DNA of 64,000 bases, from positions 62,001 through 126,000 of the forward strand of contig WLPT01000002.1 in NCBI GenBank assembly GCA_009698675.1, read 5' to 3'. The notes beneath the pieces were generated by a model. It was not told the DNA's origin. It saw only the letters and a program-made list of their open reading frames with translations, and made no database searches. This DNA is from Actinomycetota bacterium. GTDB taxonomy: Bacteria; Actinomycetota; Actinomycetes; Nanopelagicales; Nanopelagicaceae. Positions 22,720 through 34,362 of this stretch are shown here, piece after piece. Every line of letters starts with the position of its first letter. Position 1 is the first letter of the stretch. Made by a program: the position numbers and the translations under genes.

Positions 22720-24018
22720 ATGACCGATCTACATCCACTTCCAATAGCATCAGCGGCATCTGCGCTGATTGGAGATCCTGCAGCATTTGGACGAGTCGCC
22801 GACGATGGCACCGTCTACGTTCGCACATCAAATGGTGAAAAGGCCGTTGGCTCATATCCCGGCAAGTCTGCTGAAGAGGCGTTAACTTATTTTGTTAGAA
22901 AATTCGAAATGCTCGCAGCCGAGGTTGCACTCCTTGCTGCACGTATAAAAAGTGGTGCTCTTGTTCCATCCGATGCCTATAGCGCCGTCAAGAAATTGCG
23001 CGAGCAAGTTAAAGAGTTAAATGCTGTCGGAGATCTTGAAGCGCTTTCAAACTCGGTGGAGCAGATTGAGCCACTTATTGAGGGCCATCGTGAGGCCTAT
23101 GAGGCAAAGAAGGCCGCCGAAACTGCTGCAAAGAAGGCGCGACTAGAACAGATTTTGATTGAAAAAGAAAAGATCGTAGCTGAGGCAGAATCCTTAGCTC
23201 AATCTGAGTCATGGAAGACTACAGGCGATCGATTAAAGGTTCTCCTTGATGAGTGGAAGTCGGCTCCGCGTCTGGATAAGAAATCAGATGCAGATCTCTG
23301 GAAACGTTTCTCCTCCTCTCGCAATAAGTTTGACAAGCGACGTCGCACGCATTTTGCAGCTCTTGAAGCTGTTCAAAGCGTTGTTTCAGAGGCTAAGAAA
23401 GCGATCATCACAGAGGCCGAGTCACTTGCAACATCTACAGAGTGGGTGCCAACTGCCAAGCGCTTTAAGGCACTTATGGATTCATGGAAAGTTTCAGGTC
23501 GAGGAAAGCCAAGTGATGATGCCAAGATGTGGGCGCGATTTAAAGCGGCCCAGGATCAATTCTTTACTGCCAAGAACGCTGATTTAGAGAAGCGTGATGT
23601 AACGATGGCGGCAAACTTGATCAAACGTGAAGAGATTGTTCTTCTCATTGAGGCGCTACTGCCAATAACTAATCTAGACGAGGCAAAAAAGAATCTTCGC
23701 GAACATTTAAACACGTGGAGCAAGATCGGAATGACTCACCGCGATAAGCGCACAGCCCTTGATGCTCGTGTTCACAGCGTTGAATCAGTTATCAAAGAGG
23801 CCGAGGCCGAGAACTGGCGCAAGAGCGATCCAGCTGCCAAAGCACGCGCCCTTGAGGTCGTAAAACAGCTCACAGAATCGATCGAGAACTACGAAAAGAT
23901 TGCAACGAAATCTGAAGGGCTGGGTAATACCAAGAAAGCCCAGGAATCTCGGGAATCGGCGGCGGCTCGTAAAGTATGGCTAGCTGAGGCTGAGAAGAGT
24001 TTGGCAGAGTTTAGCTAA
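22720..24018 (+). CDS. DUF349 domain-containing protein
   Basis: Repeated helical W-containing segments (LKVLLDEWKSAPRLDKKSDADLWKRFSSSRNKF; FKALMDSWKVSGRGKPSDDAKMWARFKAAQDQFF). Confidence 0.88.
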   Translation: MTDLHPLPIASAASALIGDPAAFGRVADDGTVYVRTSNGEKAVGSYPGKSAEEALTYFVRKFEMLAAEVALLAARIKSGALVPSDAYSAVKKLREQVKELNAVGDLEALSNSVEQIEPLIEGHREAYEAKKAAETAAKKARLEQILIEKEKIVAEAESLAQSESWKTTGDRLKVLLDEWKSAPRLDKKSDADLWKRFSSSRNKFDKRRRTHFAALEAVQSVVSEAKKAIITEAESLATSTEWVPTAKRFKALMDSWKVSGRGKPSDDAKMWARFKAAQDQFFTAKNADLEKRDVTMAANLIKREEIVLLIEALLPITNLDEAKKNLREHLNTWSKIGMTHRDKRTALDARVHSVESVIKEAEAENWRKSDPAAKARALEVVKQLTESIENYEKIATKSEGLGNTKKAQESRESAAARKVWLAEAEKSLAEFS

Positions 24019-24019
24019 T

Positions 24020-26182
24020 CTAATTATTCGTTGTTCGATAGACGTCATAAACGCCTTCGATATTTCGAACCGCACCTAAGACCGCATCGAGATGGGTTGC
24101 ATCGGCCATCTCAAAAGTAAATCGCGAGAATGCTGTGCGGTCCTTTGATGTACTAACAGAGGCACTCAAAATATTCACATGCTGATCAGATAAAGTACGA
24201 GTGACGTCAGCTAGAAGTGAGGCGCGATCTAGCGCTTCAACTTGAATATTGACTAAGAAGATAGATCCAGCACCAACTCGCCATTTCACTTTCACCACTC
24301 GATCGAGCTGATTGACCTCTAAATCCGCAGCATTGAGGCAATCACTTCTATGAATTGAGACGCCACTTCCCTTAGTAATGAATCCCATGATCTCATCGCC
24401 TGGCACCGGCGTACAGCAACGCGCCAATTTGACCAGTACATCATCTGCGCCTTGTACATCGACTGCATTACTCGAACGTCGGGCAGATGGCGCACGCGAA
24501 GGCAAAACATCCATCGTAGGCTCCGGATGTGAATCATCACCACCAAGTGCGACAACTAATTTATCGATAATCGATGCAGCTGAAACATGGCCATCTCCTA
24601 CCGCCGAATACAAACCTTCAATATCTAAATAACGCAGATCATGCGCCAGCTCTAGAAGAGAGTGTCCCGCGAAGATTTTTTGTAGAGGCAGGCCCGCTTT
24701 ACGCATCTGTCGGGCAATGGACTCGCGCCCTGCATCTATAGCCTCTTCGCGACGCTCTTTGCTAAACCACGCCTTAATCTTTGATCGTGCACGAGGACTT
24801 TGCACAAAGTTAAGCCAGTCACGACTAGGACCTGCATGATCGCTCTTATTAGTCACAATCTCTACAACATCACCATTATTTAAACGAGACTCCAACGGAA
24901 CTAGACGGCCATTTACCTTTGCACCTGCGCACCTAATACCAACGTCGGTATGGACTGAAAATGCAAAGTCCACTGGAGTTGATCCGCCCGGAAGTGCCAC
25001 GACACTCCCCTTTGGTGTAAACACGAAGACCTCTGGCGAGCCCAAATCAAATCGCAGAGCCTCTAGGAACTCTGATGGATCTTCCGTCTCTTTTTGCCAT
25101 TCATGGAGCTGTCGCAACCAAAGCATTTCAGGTGAGCTCTCATTATTTTCATGACCCTGTTTGTACTTCCAATGTGCTGCAATGCCGAACTCGGCGCGCG
25201 CATGCATATCAAAAGTTCGAATCTGGATCTCTATCGCTTTGCCTGTTGGCCCAATGACGGTCGTGTGTAGTGATTGGTAGAGATTAAACTTTGGCATCGC
25301 GATGTAATCTTTAAATCGTCCAGGTATTGGGCTCCAGCGTGCGTGAATAGAGCCTAGAACGGCGTAACAGTCCCTGACATCATCTACTAGAACACGAATC
25401 CCAACCAAGTCATAGATATCGTTGAACTCGCGGCCACGAACAACCATTTTTTGATAGACCGAAAAAAAGTGCTTCTGACGCCCAGTCACCGTTGCACGAA
25501 TTGCATCTTTATCTAAATCTTCGGTAACTATTGCAATTACCTGAGCCGTTAACGAGTCCCTTGATGGTGAACGTTCGGCCACCAATCTAGAAATCTCTTC
25601 AAACTTCTTTGGCTCTAAAACTTCAAAGGACAGATCCTCTAACTCCCACTTAATCGCATTCATACCAAGACGATGCGCCAATGGCGCGTAAATATCCAAG
25701 GTCTCTCGAGCTTTTCTTTCAGCGCTCTCGTGGGAAACATATTTCCAAGTACGGGCATTATGTAAACGGTCTGCCAACTTAATAACAAGGACTCTAATAT
25801 CTCTCGACATTGCAACAACCATTTTGCGAACGGTTTCGGCCTCGGCAGTGGGACCATAGGTAAGGCGATCTAACTTTGTGACACCATCTACAAGATCTGC
25901 AATCTCATCGCCGAAGTCGTGCCGAAGTTCTTTGAGTGAGTACGGAGTGTCCTCAACCGTGTCATGCAACAGTGCAGCTATTACTGTCTCTGAGTTCAAT
26001 CCCAACTCGGCCAATATTTGAGCAACTGCAACGGGGTGAGTTATATAGCGCTCCCCTGATTTTCTGAACTGGCCTTCATGCGCCTTTTCAGCGACAAGAA
26101 AGGCCCGTTCAACCTCATTGGAGTTACTTGCGGCGTGATTTTCTTTGAGCGCACTTACAACTGGTGCAATCAAAGTATCCAC
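24020..26182 (-). CDS. relA: Bifunctional (p)ppGpp synthetase/hydrolase RelA/SpoT
   Basis: HD-domain LLHDTVEDT; synthetase FKDYIAMPKFNLYQSLHTTVIGP; TGS and ACT domains. Confidence 0.97.
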   Translation of the reverse strand: MDTLIAPVVSALKENHAASNSNEVERAFLVAEKAHEGQFRKSGERYITHPVAVAQILAELGLNSETVIAALLHDTVEDTPYSLKELRHDFGDEIADLVDGVTKLDRLTYGPTAEAETVRKMVVAMSRDIRVLVIKLADRLHNARTWKYVSHESAERKARETLDIYAPLAHRLGMNAIKWELEDLSFEVLEPKKFEEISRLVAERSPSRDSLTAQVIAIVTEDLDKDAIRATVTGRQKHFFSVYQKMVVRGREFNDIYDLVGIRVLVDDVRDCYAVLGSIHARWSPIPGRFKDYIAMPKFNLYQSLHTTVIGPTGKAIEIQIRTFDMHARAEFGIAAHWKYKQGHENNESSPEMLWLRQLHEWQKETEDPSEFLEALRFDLGSPEVFVFTPKGSVVALPGGSTPVDFAFSVHTDVGIRCAGAKVNGRLVPLESRLNNGDVVEIVTNKSDHAGPSRDWLNFVQSPRARSKIKAWFSKERREEAIDAGRESIARQMRKAGLPLQKIFAGHSLLELAHDLRYLDIEGLYSAVGDGHVSAASIIDKLVVALGGDDSHPEPTMDVLPSRAPSARRSSNAVDVQGADDVLVKLARCCTPVPGDEIMGFITKGSGVSIHRSDCLNAADLEVNQLDRVVKVKWRVGAGSIFLVNIQVEALDRASLLADVTRTLSDQHVNILSASVSTSKDRTAFSRFTFEMADATHLDAVLGAVRNIEGVYDVYRTTNN

Positions 26183-26191
26183 AGGAACTGC

Positions 26192-27241
26192 CTACTTACG
26201 GCCTTTGCGCTTAGGTTGATTGCGAGGGCCACGAGCTTGTCCAGCCAGAACTGGAGCCGGCATTGCTGTAGTTGTAGCAGGTGTGCGACCGTTGACGCGC
26301 TTTGAAAGGGCGATCATCGCTGGCTCTTTTTCACGCAACTGTGCAAGTACGGGCGGTGCTATAAATACTGAGGAATAGGTACCCACTGCTAGACCGATAA
26401 AGAGGGCAAGAGATAGATCCTTTAGCGTCCCAGCTCCGAGTAAGCCGGCACCAACGAAGAGAATCGATGCAACTGGCAACAAGGCGATAAGAGATGTATT
26501 GAAGGAGCGCACAAGTGTCTGGTTAACGGCCAAGTTAACTGCCTGTGAATAGGTGCTCTTTGAGCTGGCCGTGATCGTTCGAGTATTCTCGCGAATCTTA
26601 TCGAAGACAACGACCGTGTCGTAAAGTGAGTAACCGAGAATCGTTAAGAAGCCGATGACAGTAGCCGGTGTGACATCGAAGCCAACTAGCGCATAGATTC
26701 CTACAGTAATAAAGACGTCGTGAACTACTGCAACGATCGCGGCCACGGCCATCTTTGGCTCAAATGCCATTGCAAGATAAAGCATTACGCAGATTAAGAA
26801 TCCGATAAGACCGTAAAGGGCCTTTCGCGTAATCTCTTTACCCCACGATGGTCCAACTATCTGAGTATCAATGTTCTCTGTTGCCACCGAGAATTTTGCG
26901 GCAAGTGCATCTTGAACCGCGTTATTTTGTGCCGTATCAAGTGCTGCAGTCTGTACGCGAACTTTATTCGTTCCGATGTTCTGCACAATAATCTCACCAG
27001 GGATGCCTACAGTACCAACTGCAGCACGAGCATCTTCAATTGAGGCGTTAGCCTTTGAAACCGTAAAAGAAGATCCGCCTTTGAACTCGATACCTAAGTG
27101 CAGACCTTGAAGACTCAGGGCCGCAATCGATGCCAAGATGAAAAGCGCAGAGATTGAGTACCAACGACGACGTCGACCGATGAAATCAACTGACGTCTCG
27201 CCGCGATAGAGACGACCACCTAAACCTGAAAACTTTGACAT
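26192..27241 (-). CDS. secF: Protein translocase subunit SecF
   Basis: LGIEFKGGSSFTV; ILGYSLYDTVVVFDKIREN. Confidence 0.96.
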   Translation of the reverse strand: MSKFSGLGGRLYRGETSVDFIGRRRRWYSISALFILASIAALSLQGLHLGIEFKGGSSFTVSKANASIEDARAAVGTVGIPGEIIVQNIGTNKVRVQTAALDTAQNNAVQDALAAKFSVATENIDTQIVGPSWGKEITRKALYGLIGFLICVMLYLAMAFEPKMAVAAIVAVVHDVFITVGIYALVGFDVTPATVIGFLTILGYSLYDTVVVFDKIRENTRTITASSKSTYSQAVNLAVNQTLVRSFNTSLIALLPVASILFVGAGLLGAGTLKDLSLALFIGLAVGTYSSVFIAPPVLAQLREKEPAMIALSKRVNGRTPATTTAMPAPVLAGQARGPRNQPKRKGRK

Positions 27242-28756
27242 TTATAACGCCTCCTTTGTTACAAGCACTATTCCGGTGCTCTTAGCTGAGAAGCCAGAGA
27301 AACGATGACCTGACGAGTAGAAATTCAAACGAGCCACGATTGTCACAAGCGGCTTAGTGAAAGCGAATACAACTAGCAAGTCGATCAGAGTTGTTAGACC
27401 GAGTGTGAAAGCAAATCCACGTACGCCACCTACTGCAAAGAAATACAGGAGCACTGCGGCGATGATTGACACAAAGTCGGCTACAAGAATGGTGTGACGG
27501 GCGCGAACCCAGCCAGTTTCAACGGCCGTTCGAAGCGACCTGCCCTCTCGCAGTTCATCTCGAATACGTTCGAAGTAAACGATAAATGAGTCGGCAGTAA
27601 CACCGATGGCGACAATGGCTCCGGCGATACCGGCCAACGTGAGAGTGAATCCAATCCACTTTCCGAGAAGTAAGAAGAGCAGGTAGACAAATGATCCTGC
27701 GACCAAAAGCGAACCGACAGTGACTAATCCGAGACCTCGGTAATACATCAGTGAGTACAGGAATACCAATAACAGGCCGAGTCCCCCGGCGAGCAAACCA
27801 GCGTTGAGTTGATCTGCTCCTAGAGTTGGCGAAATCTGTTGTACCTCACCACGATCGAAAGACAATGGCAGAGCTCCATACTTCAAAACATTTGCAAGAT
27901 CTTGCGCCTCCAACTGGGTGAAACTTCCAGTAATTTGTGCGTTACCCGATGGGATCGCCTCGGTGATTCTTGGCGCCGAAACTACTAATCCATCTAGAAC
28001 AATTGCAACCTGGTTAAGCGGAGCGGCCAAAGTTGTAACGCGCTTAGTGATTGCACCAAATGCCGTTGTGCCTTCACCGTTAAATGTAAGACTTACGTAC
28101 CAAGAGTTACCACCTTGTGTATCTATGCCTGCAGAGGCCTTAGATATCTGGCGGCCAAGAACTTCGGCAGGTGCCAAAATATACTTTGTTGTTCCGGCGC
28201 GATCGCAGACAGCAATAGTGTCGGTCGGTGCATCGGTACCGGTTCCCTGCAAGTTGGTTAATTTTGTGCAATCGAGAGCGGCAAATTTTGCATTGACTTC
28301 TGCACTAACGCCAGCAGTTGGTGTTGCAGCAGGATCTGCCTTACCTGTTGAACTTGCACTGGCCAATACTTGGCGAAAGCGAAGCTCTGCGGTCTGTCCA
28401 ACTAATTCAACAACGCGACGGCCTGTATCTCCAGGAACTGAGATAACAATCTGACGATTGGTTCCACTTCCCTGTGCAGCTACCTCTGATTCGGCAACAC
28501 CTAATGAGTTAACGCGCTGACGAATAATGGATACTGCTTGGTCGATGGCCTCATTAGTAACCTTTCCACTTTCGCCAGGTGCAATCCGTGGCTGAAGAGT
28601 GACAGAGGTTCCACCTCGAAGATCTAAGCCGAGATGAATGGCCGTGGCGCCTTGGACGAAGACAAGGCCAACCATCGCAACGAGCACAAGGGCAAGAATC
28701 GCCAATGAACGCCCAGGTCGGCCGGAGGTCTTAATAGGTTTATTAGTTGTAGACAT
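27242..28756 (-). CDS. secD: Protein translocase subunit SecD
   Basis: IHLGLDLRGGTSVTLQP; GVTADSFIVYFERIRDE. Confidence 0.96.
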   Translation of the reverse strand: MSTTNKPIKTSGRPGRSLAILALVLVAMVGLVFVQGATAIHLGLDLRGGTSVTLQPRIAPGESGKVTNEAIDQAVSIIRQRVNSLGVAESEVAAQGSGTNRQIVISVPGDTGRRVVELVGQTAELRFRQVLASASSTGKADPAATPTAGVSAEVNAKFAALDCTKLTNLQGTGTDAPTDTIAVCDRAGTTKYILAPAEVLGRQISKASAGIDTQGGNSWYVSLTFNGEGTTAFGAITKRVTTLAAPLNQVAIVLDGLVVSAPRITEAIPSGNAQITGSFTQLEAQDLANVLKYGALPLSFDRGEVQQISPTLGADQLNAGLLAGGLGLLLVFLYSLMYYRGLGLVTVGSLLVAGSFVYLLFLLLGKWIGFTLTLAGIAGAIVAIGVTADSFIVYFERIRDELREGRSLRTAVETGWVRARHTILVADFVSIIAAVLLYFFAVGGVRGFAFTLGLTTLIDLLVVFAFTKPLVTIVARLNFYSSGHRFSGFSAKSTGIVLVTKEAL

Positions 28757-28767
28757 AGAGGCAGAGT

Positions 28768-29808
28768 CTAGGCATCAATTGCGGGTGTGTCGAAAAGCGA
28801 AGCCAGTTGAGGCGGTGGTGTTCGTCCTATATGGGCAAAGCCCATAGCCGTGGCAACTCGTCCACGTGGGGTACGGGCGATAAATCCATTTCTAACAAGG
28901 AAGGGCTCGGCAACGGATTCAACGGTTTCAACCTCCTCGCCCACAGCGATTGCAAGCGTCGATAGGCCCACTGGCCCACCGTTAAAGCGTTCAACCAGGG
29001 CCGTTAGCACACCGCGATCTAGGCGATCGAGGCCAAGGGAATCGACCTCGTAAATCTCCAGTGCAGCACGCGTATCTTCAAGTGAGATTAGAGCGCTGCC
29101 CTTCACCTGCCCGTAATCCCGGACCCGTCGTAGCAATCGGTTGGCGATTCGAGGCGTTCCTCTAGAGCGACCTGATATCTCAACAATCGAATCAGTTGAA
29201 ATCTTGATCTCTAAGAGCAATGCACTTCGCGTAATTACCTGTGCGAGCTCATCGTCACTATAAAAATCTAAATGCGCAGTAAATCCAAAACGGTCGCGTA
29301 AAGGGCTAGTCAATAAACCGCTTCGTGTCGTTGCGCCAACTAATGTGAAATGTGGAAGCTGGAGTGGAATCGCTGTGGCCCCTGGACCTTTGCCGACAAC
29401 AACATCGACGCGGAAATCCTCCATCGCCAAATAGAGAAGCTCCTCTGCTGGACGCGGCAGTCGATGAATCTCATCTAGAAAAAGAATTTCACCTTCAACA
29501 AGTGATGAGAGTATCGCCGCTAAATCTCCCGCATGAGTAATCGCCGGCCCACTAGTAATTCGAATTGGTGCCGCCATCTCACTGGCCAAAATAAGTGCCA
29601 ATGTCGTCTTACCTAAACCTGGAGGACCCGATAAGAGAATGTGATCGGCGGGAGTATTACGATGGCGCGCTGCAGTTAGTAGGACATCGATCTGCTCGCG
29701 AACACGATGTTGGCCGATGAACTCTTTTAACGTTGTTGGACGCAGTGCATGTTCCAGTGCCGACTCTTCACCTTTGATATTTGAACCCATCAACCGTTCT
29801 TCAGCCAC
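28768..29808 (-). CDS. ruvB: Holliday junction DNA helicase RuvB
   Basis: [39 protein letters not shown]. Confidence 0.98.
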   Translation of the reverse strand: MAEERLMGSNIKGEESALEHALRPTTLKEFIGQHRVREQIDVLLTAARHRNTPADHILLSGPPGLGKTTLALILASEMAAPIRITSGPAITHAGDLAAILSSLVEGEILFLDEIHRLPRPAEELLYLAMEDFRVDVVVGKGPGATAIPLQLPHFTLVGATTRSGLLTSPLRDRFGFTAHLDFYSDDELAQVITRSALLLEIKISTDSIVEISGRSRGTPRIANRLLRRVRDYGQVKGSALISLEDTRAALEIYEVDSLGLDRLDRGVLTALVERFNGGPVGLSTLAIAVGEEVETVESVAEPFLVRNGFIARTPRGRVATAMGFAHIGRTPPPQLASLFDTPAIDA

Positions 29809-30415
29809 GGGAACTCTTTCCCGCAGCGAGTGCAGCCTTCAATAAATCACTTAAAGCCATTGAGTGTGGATCGATATTCTCACTGGTAAGCCTAGATAAT
29901 AAAGTCGCTATAGCCGTATCAGAATCTTTGGGTGAGAAGCCAAGGGAAACAAGTGCCCCAGTTAAATCCTCGCGCCAAGCAGGTATATGACCTACATATG
30001 AACTTCCTACAGAGAGATCGATTAATTTGCCTTTGAGTTCGAGAATCATTCGCTGTGCGCCTTTGCGACCTATTCCAGGGACTCGTTCTATTGCGGCTAT
30101 ATCTTCGGTTGCAATCGCTCTGCCTAAATCTTCAGGAGTTAAAGCACCAAGAATTGACAGTGCCACTTTTGGACCGATACCAGAGACAGTCTGAACCAAT
30201 TCAAATAGCGATCGCGCCTCATCGCTGAGAAACCCGAAGAGCGTTAAGGAGTCTTCACGAACAACCAGCGTTGTAAATAACTGTATTTGAGCGCCCATCG
30301 TCACCGAGTTTGCAGTGGATGTATTTACTAAAACGCCAAAACCCACTCCCCCAACCTCTACGACAAGGCGATCGCTATGAATTGATCGCACAATCGCGTT
30401 CAGAGTTGAAATCAT
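29801..30415 (-). CDS. ruvA: Holliday junction DNA helicase RuvA
   Basis: [36 protein letters not shown]. Confidence 0.96.
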   Translation of the reverse strand: MISTLNAIVRSIHSDRLVVEVGGVGFGVLVNTSTANSVTMGAQIQLFTTLVVREDSLTLFGFLSDEARSLFELVQTVSGIGPKVALSILGALTPEDLGRAIATEDIAAIERVPGIGRKGAQRMILELKGKLIDLSVGSSYVGHIPAWREDLTGALVSLGFSPKDSDTAIATLLSRLTSENIDPHSMALSDLLKAALAAGKSSRG

Positions 30416-30952
30416 TTAAGCACGTAGTTTTTCCAGGCGTAGTTTTTCGGCCGCAACTGCCAAAGTAACTTTTGACGTTGCGCCACCGCGCCAAATATGG
30501 CAGATCGCCAGGGCTAAAGCATCTGTTGCATCAACGGGCTTTGGTATCTGAGTTAAGTTCAATAATTTAACGACCATCTGCGCCACCTGTGCTTTATTTG
30601 CGCGACCTGACCCAGTTACTGCAGCCTTAACTTCACTGGGGGTATGCATCATTACCGGAATTCCAGATTTTGCAGCGATGAGTAATGCAATGCCTGCGGC
30701 CTGTCCTGTTCCCATAACTGTACGAACGTTATGTTGGGCAAAGACACGTTCAACTGCTATGACATCTGGGCTCCAACGCTGCACCCACTCATTTAGCTGT
30801 CTATCTAACTCCAGGAGGCGGGACTCAAGTGGAGCATCAGTTGGAGTCAGGATTACACCAACTCCGACCATGTTAAGCGCCTTGCCGACCGAGCCCTCAA
30901 CGATTCCAATTCCACATCGGGTCAGACCTGGATCAATACCCAGAACTCGCAT
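30416..30952 (-). CDS. ruvC: Crossover junction endodeoxyribonuclease RuvC
   Basis: [44 protein letters not shown]. Confidence 0.97.
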   Translation of the reverse strand: MRVLGIDPGLTRCGIGIVEGSVGKALNMVGVGVILTPTDAPLESRLLELDRQLNEWVQRWSPDVIAVERVFAQHNVRTVMGTGQAAGIALLIAAKSGIPVMMHTPSEVKAAVTGSGRANKAQVAQMVVKLLNLTQIPKPVDATDALALAICHIWRGGATSKVTLAVAAEKLRLEKLRA

Positions 30953-31014
30953 CTCACCACCTTTTATTTACTACATTGCCTAAGACGTCAAGGGTAATCT
31001 TTTTGCCGTGCGCC

Positions 31015-31767
31015 TTACTCTAGGCTCGCCATAACCTCATCTGAAATATCAAAATTGCTAAAAACATTCTGTACATCGTCTAGCTCTTCAATTGCATCTA
31101 TGAGTTCAAATACCTTCTTTGCACCCTCAGCATCGAGCTCTATCTGCATAGATGGCAAGAATGATGAATCGGCCGACTCGTAGTCGATCCCTGCGTTTTG
31201 AAGGGCTGTTCGGACCGCAACTAAGTCACTGGACTCACTTACAATTTCAAAGGCCTCGCCTAAATCATTAACCTCTTGTGCTCCTGCATCTAGTACCGCC
31301 TCCAGAATTGAATCCTCTGTAAGGCCATCAACCTTCTTGACAATAATTACGCCCTTGCGATTAAACAGATATGCAACCGATCCAGGATCAGCCATCGATC
31401 CACCATTGCGAGTTACGGCAACGCGAACTTCAGATGAAGAGCGATTGCGATTATCGGTTAGACATTCGATCATGATTGCAACGCCATTTGGTCCGTAACC
31501 CTCATACATAATCGTCTGATAATCGGCTGCACCTAATTCGAGTCCAGCCCCACGCTTAACTGCACGTTCAATATTGTCGGCAGGCATCGATGATTTCTTT
31601 GCCTTGGTGATTGCATCAAAGAGCGTTGGGTTACCTTCAAGATCGGCACCACCATTGCGTGCGGCGACCTCGATTGCACGGATCTGTTTTGCGAATACCT
31701 TTGCGCGGCGACTATCGATAATCGCTTTCTTGTGCTTAGTAGTCGCCCATTTGGAATGGCCAGACAT
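31015..31767 (-). CDS. yebC: YebC/PmpR-family protein
   Basis: [37 protein letters not shown]. Confidence 0.97.
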   Translation of the reverse strand: MSGHSKWATTKHKKAIIDSRRAKVFAKQIRAIEVAARNGGADLEGNPTLFDAITKAKKSSMPADNIERAVKRGAGLELGAADYQTIMYEGYGPNGVAIMIECLTDNRNRSSSEVRVAVTRNGGSMADPGSVAYLFNRKGVIIVKKVDGLTEDSILEAVLDAGAQEVNDLGEAFEIVSESSDLVAVRTALQNAGIDYESADSSFLPSMQIELDAEGAKKVFELIDAIEELDDVQNVFSNFDISDEVMASLE

Positions 31768-31802
31768 CTATTGACCCCTTTGTCCCTTTGTATTAGCTCG
31801 AA

Positions 31803-32399
31803 CTACTGTACCTGTTGCAGCGCCGCTCGTGCCACTTCCTCAATAAAGTATCGATGGATGCGGTGATCTGCGGTGAGTTCTGGATGAAATGATGTTGCCA
31901 ATATTGTGGAAGAGCGCACTGCAACAGGATGCGAACCGACCTCTGCTAAAACTTCAACACCTAACCCAACCCGTTCAACCCAGGGCGCCCGAATAAAGAC
32001 GGCACGTATTGCCTCATTAGATCCATCGGCAAATGCGATGTCTGACTCAAAGGAATCTACCTGCCTACCAAATGCGTTGCGTCGCACGGTTATGTTGAGA
32101 CCGCCAAAACTCTCTTGACCATCTGTGGCATCTAGAATCTGATCGGCCAACAAAATCATTCCAGCGCAAGATCCATAGACTGGCATACCAGCTTTGATGC
32201 GCCAGGCTATGGGATCGAATAGATCAAAAATCTTTGCCAGATGGGAAATAGTTGTCGACTCACCACCAGGAATAACAAGGGCATCCACCAGGGCTAACTC
32301 TTCTGGGCGTCGAATAGTTGTTGGATAAACACCACAGGCGATCAGCGCGGCAAAGTGCTCACGAACATCACCTTGAAGTGCAAGTACTCCAACTTTCAT
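31803..32399 (-). CDS. pdxT: Pyridoxal 5'-phosphate synthase glutaminase subunit
   Basis: [39 protein letters not shown]. Confidence 0.96.
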   Translation of the reverse strand: MKVGVLALQGDVREHFAALIACGVYPTTIRRPEELALVDALVIPGGESTTISHLAKIFDLFDPIAWRIKAGMPVYGSCAGMILLADQILDATDGQESFGGLNITVRRNAFGRQVDSFESDIAFADGSNEAIRAVFIRAPWVERVGLGVEVLAEVGSHPVAVRSSTILATSFHPELTADHRIHRYFIEEVARAALQQVQ

Positions 32400-32411
32400 A
32401 GTACTTTCGAA

Positions 32412-33299
32412 CTACCAACCACGATCTGCAAGACGATGTGGTGCTGGAAGATCTGCGACGTTAATTCCAACCATCGCCTCACCTAAACCGCGCGATGCAT
32501 CGGCGATCACTTTTGGATCATCCCAAAAAGTAGTTGCTCGTACGCACGCTGCCGCGCGCTGAGCAGGGTTACCCGACTTGAATATTCCCGAGCCAATAAA
32601 GACCCCATCTGCCCCCATGCTCATCATTAATGCTGCATCGGCAGGGGTCGCAATACCTCCTGCAGTAAAGAGAACAACTGGAAGTTTGCCTTTTTCAGCA
32701 ACCTCTTTTACTAACTCAAAAGGAGCCTGTAACTCTTTGGCGGCAACATACAACTCGTCTTCACGAAGAGATGAGAGGCGACGAATCTCGCCATTGATCT
32801 CGCGCATGTGCTGCATCGCATTTGATACATCACCCGTACCGGCCTCGCCCTTAGAGCGAATCATCGCCGCACCTTCATTAATGCGACGAAGTGCCTCCCC
32901 AAGATTTGTCGCTCCACAAACGAATGGAACTGTGAAACCCCATTTATCAATATGATTTTTGTAATCGGCTGGAGTCAACACTTCTGACTCATCGATGTAG
33001 TCCACACCGAGTGATTGAAGAACTTGCGCTTCAACAAAGTGTCCAATGCGGGCCTTGGCCATAACTGGAATCGAAACGGCAGCTTTAATCTTTTCAATCA
33101 TGTCTGGATCAGACATGCGCGCAACGCCACCTTGGGCGCGGATATCGGCTGGGACGCGCTCAAGTGCCATCACTGCAACGGCACCAGCATCTTCGGCAAT
33201 CTTTGCTTGCTCTGCGTTAACAACATCCATAATGACGCCGCCCTTGAGCATCTCTGCCATGCCACGCTTGACTCGCCCAGTACCAGTTTCTTGCGCCAT
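32412..33299 (-). CDS. pdxS: Pyridoxal 5'-phosphate synthase lyase subunit (ORF extends to 33311)
   Basis: [45 protein letters not shown]. Confidence 0.98.
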   Translation of the reverse strand: MAQETGTGRVKRGMAEMLKGGVIMDVVNAEQAKIAEDAGAVAVMALERVPADIRAQGGVARMSDPDMIEKIKAAVSIPVMAKARIGHFVEAQVLQSLGVDYIDESEVLTPADYKNHIDKWGFTVPFVCGATNLGEALRRINEGAAMIRSKGEAGTGDVSNAMQHMREINGEIRRLSSLREDELYVAAKELQAPFELVKEVAEKGKLPVVLFTAGGIATPADAALMMSMGADGVFIGSGIFKSGNPAQRAAACVRATTFWDDPKVIADASRGLGEAMVGINVADLPAPHRLADRGW

Positions 33300-33336
33300 T
33301 ACCTTCTCCAATTGTTAAGAGTGTGAGAGGGATATC

Positions 33337-34362
33337 CTACTTTGTTGGCGAGGGCTTGGCGCTCGCTGGAATCAGCGTGAAATCTGGCTCTGTATCGGTT
33401 AAGGCCACCCACACTTGACCTGGTGCAAAGGCGAGCTCCTTGCCATCTAAGCCCCTCCACGTCGTGCCAACGGCACTCGAGCTTCGACTCCATGTTGCAG
33501 TAAAGCTCTTGCCATCACGCAAGATATATCCACTCCCGCTTCCTACTGTATTTGAGAACGGTGTGACTCCTCCGAACTTGTCGTGATAGATAGATGGCGT
33601 AATTGAGAGAAGTTGAATCACGAAGGTCGTTGGGCCAAGAACCCTTCCAGTATCGGATAGATCGGGTTCATTGTTGTGTTTTAAATGCCAACGATTATCA
33701 GTTGGTGACCAAATGACGGTGTACTGGGCTGCCGGCCAATGAAGTACAGCCTGTGTAATGGGCACGCCCACGGTTTTTTCATCTCCGAAACTCCAACCAA
33801 CTGATTTCGCCGAATCGACCACATAGCCCTTCTCTTTAACTCTTTGCATTAAAAGATCTGCTCGAAGAACCATCGCAAAGGGCGAGTTACGGGTCGGATC
33901 GGTTGTATAAATCGTTGGAGACTGGGCCTGCGCTCCTAGATTTGCAACATTTGCCGCTGCGATTACTGGAAGCAGTTTTTTCTGCGCGCCACTATAAGCA
34001 AAAGCGACCCGACCGTATTGGCTTAAAATTTCAATATCAGAGATACGCGCGCTGCGAACAGGACCTACACGGGTAGGGATAACCGATGAAAAAACGGCAG
34101 CCAATCGTGTTAATCCACCCTCAACTTGCTCGATATAGACGACATCTGCATCCTCTAAGCCAATTTGAGGGTGAGCTGCATTTGTATCGTCAATTTTTAC
34201 CACGAGCAAAGCTCCATTGACTCCTGGGCGTCCGCTCAAAAGATTCTTTTCAATAGGTGCAGGTGTAACGCTCTTGAGTGTCGAAGAGAGGCTGGAACAA
34301 CTTGTTAGAAATACAACTGCGATAACCGCAGTTGAAATATATTTATAGCGCATCGGACTCAA
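33337..34362 (-). CDS. DUF3048 (YerB-like) lipoprotein
   Basis: Lipobox-like VVFLTSCSS; ADVVYIEQVEGGLTRLAAVFSSVIPTRVGPVRSARISDIEIL. Confidence 0.85.
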   Translation of the reverse strand: MSPMRYKYISTAVIAVVFLTSCSSLSSTLKSVTPAPIEKNLLSGRPGVNGALLVVKIDDTNAAHPQIGLEDADVVYIEQVEGGLTRLAAVFSSVIPTRVGPVRSARISDIEILSQYGRVAFAYSGAQKKLLPVIAAANVANLGAQAQSPTIYTTDPTRNSPFAMVLRADLLMQRVKEKGYVVDSAKSVGWSFGDEKTVGVPITQAVLHWPAAQYTVIWSPTDNRWHLKHNNEPDLSDTGRVLGPTTFVIQLLSITPSIYHDKFGGVTPFSNTVGSGSGYILRDGKSFTATWSRSSSAVGTTWRGLDGKELAFAPGQVWVALTDTEPDFTLIPASAKPSPTK

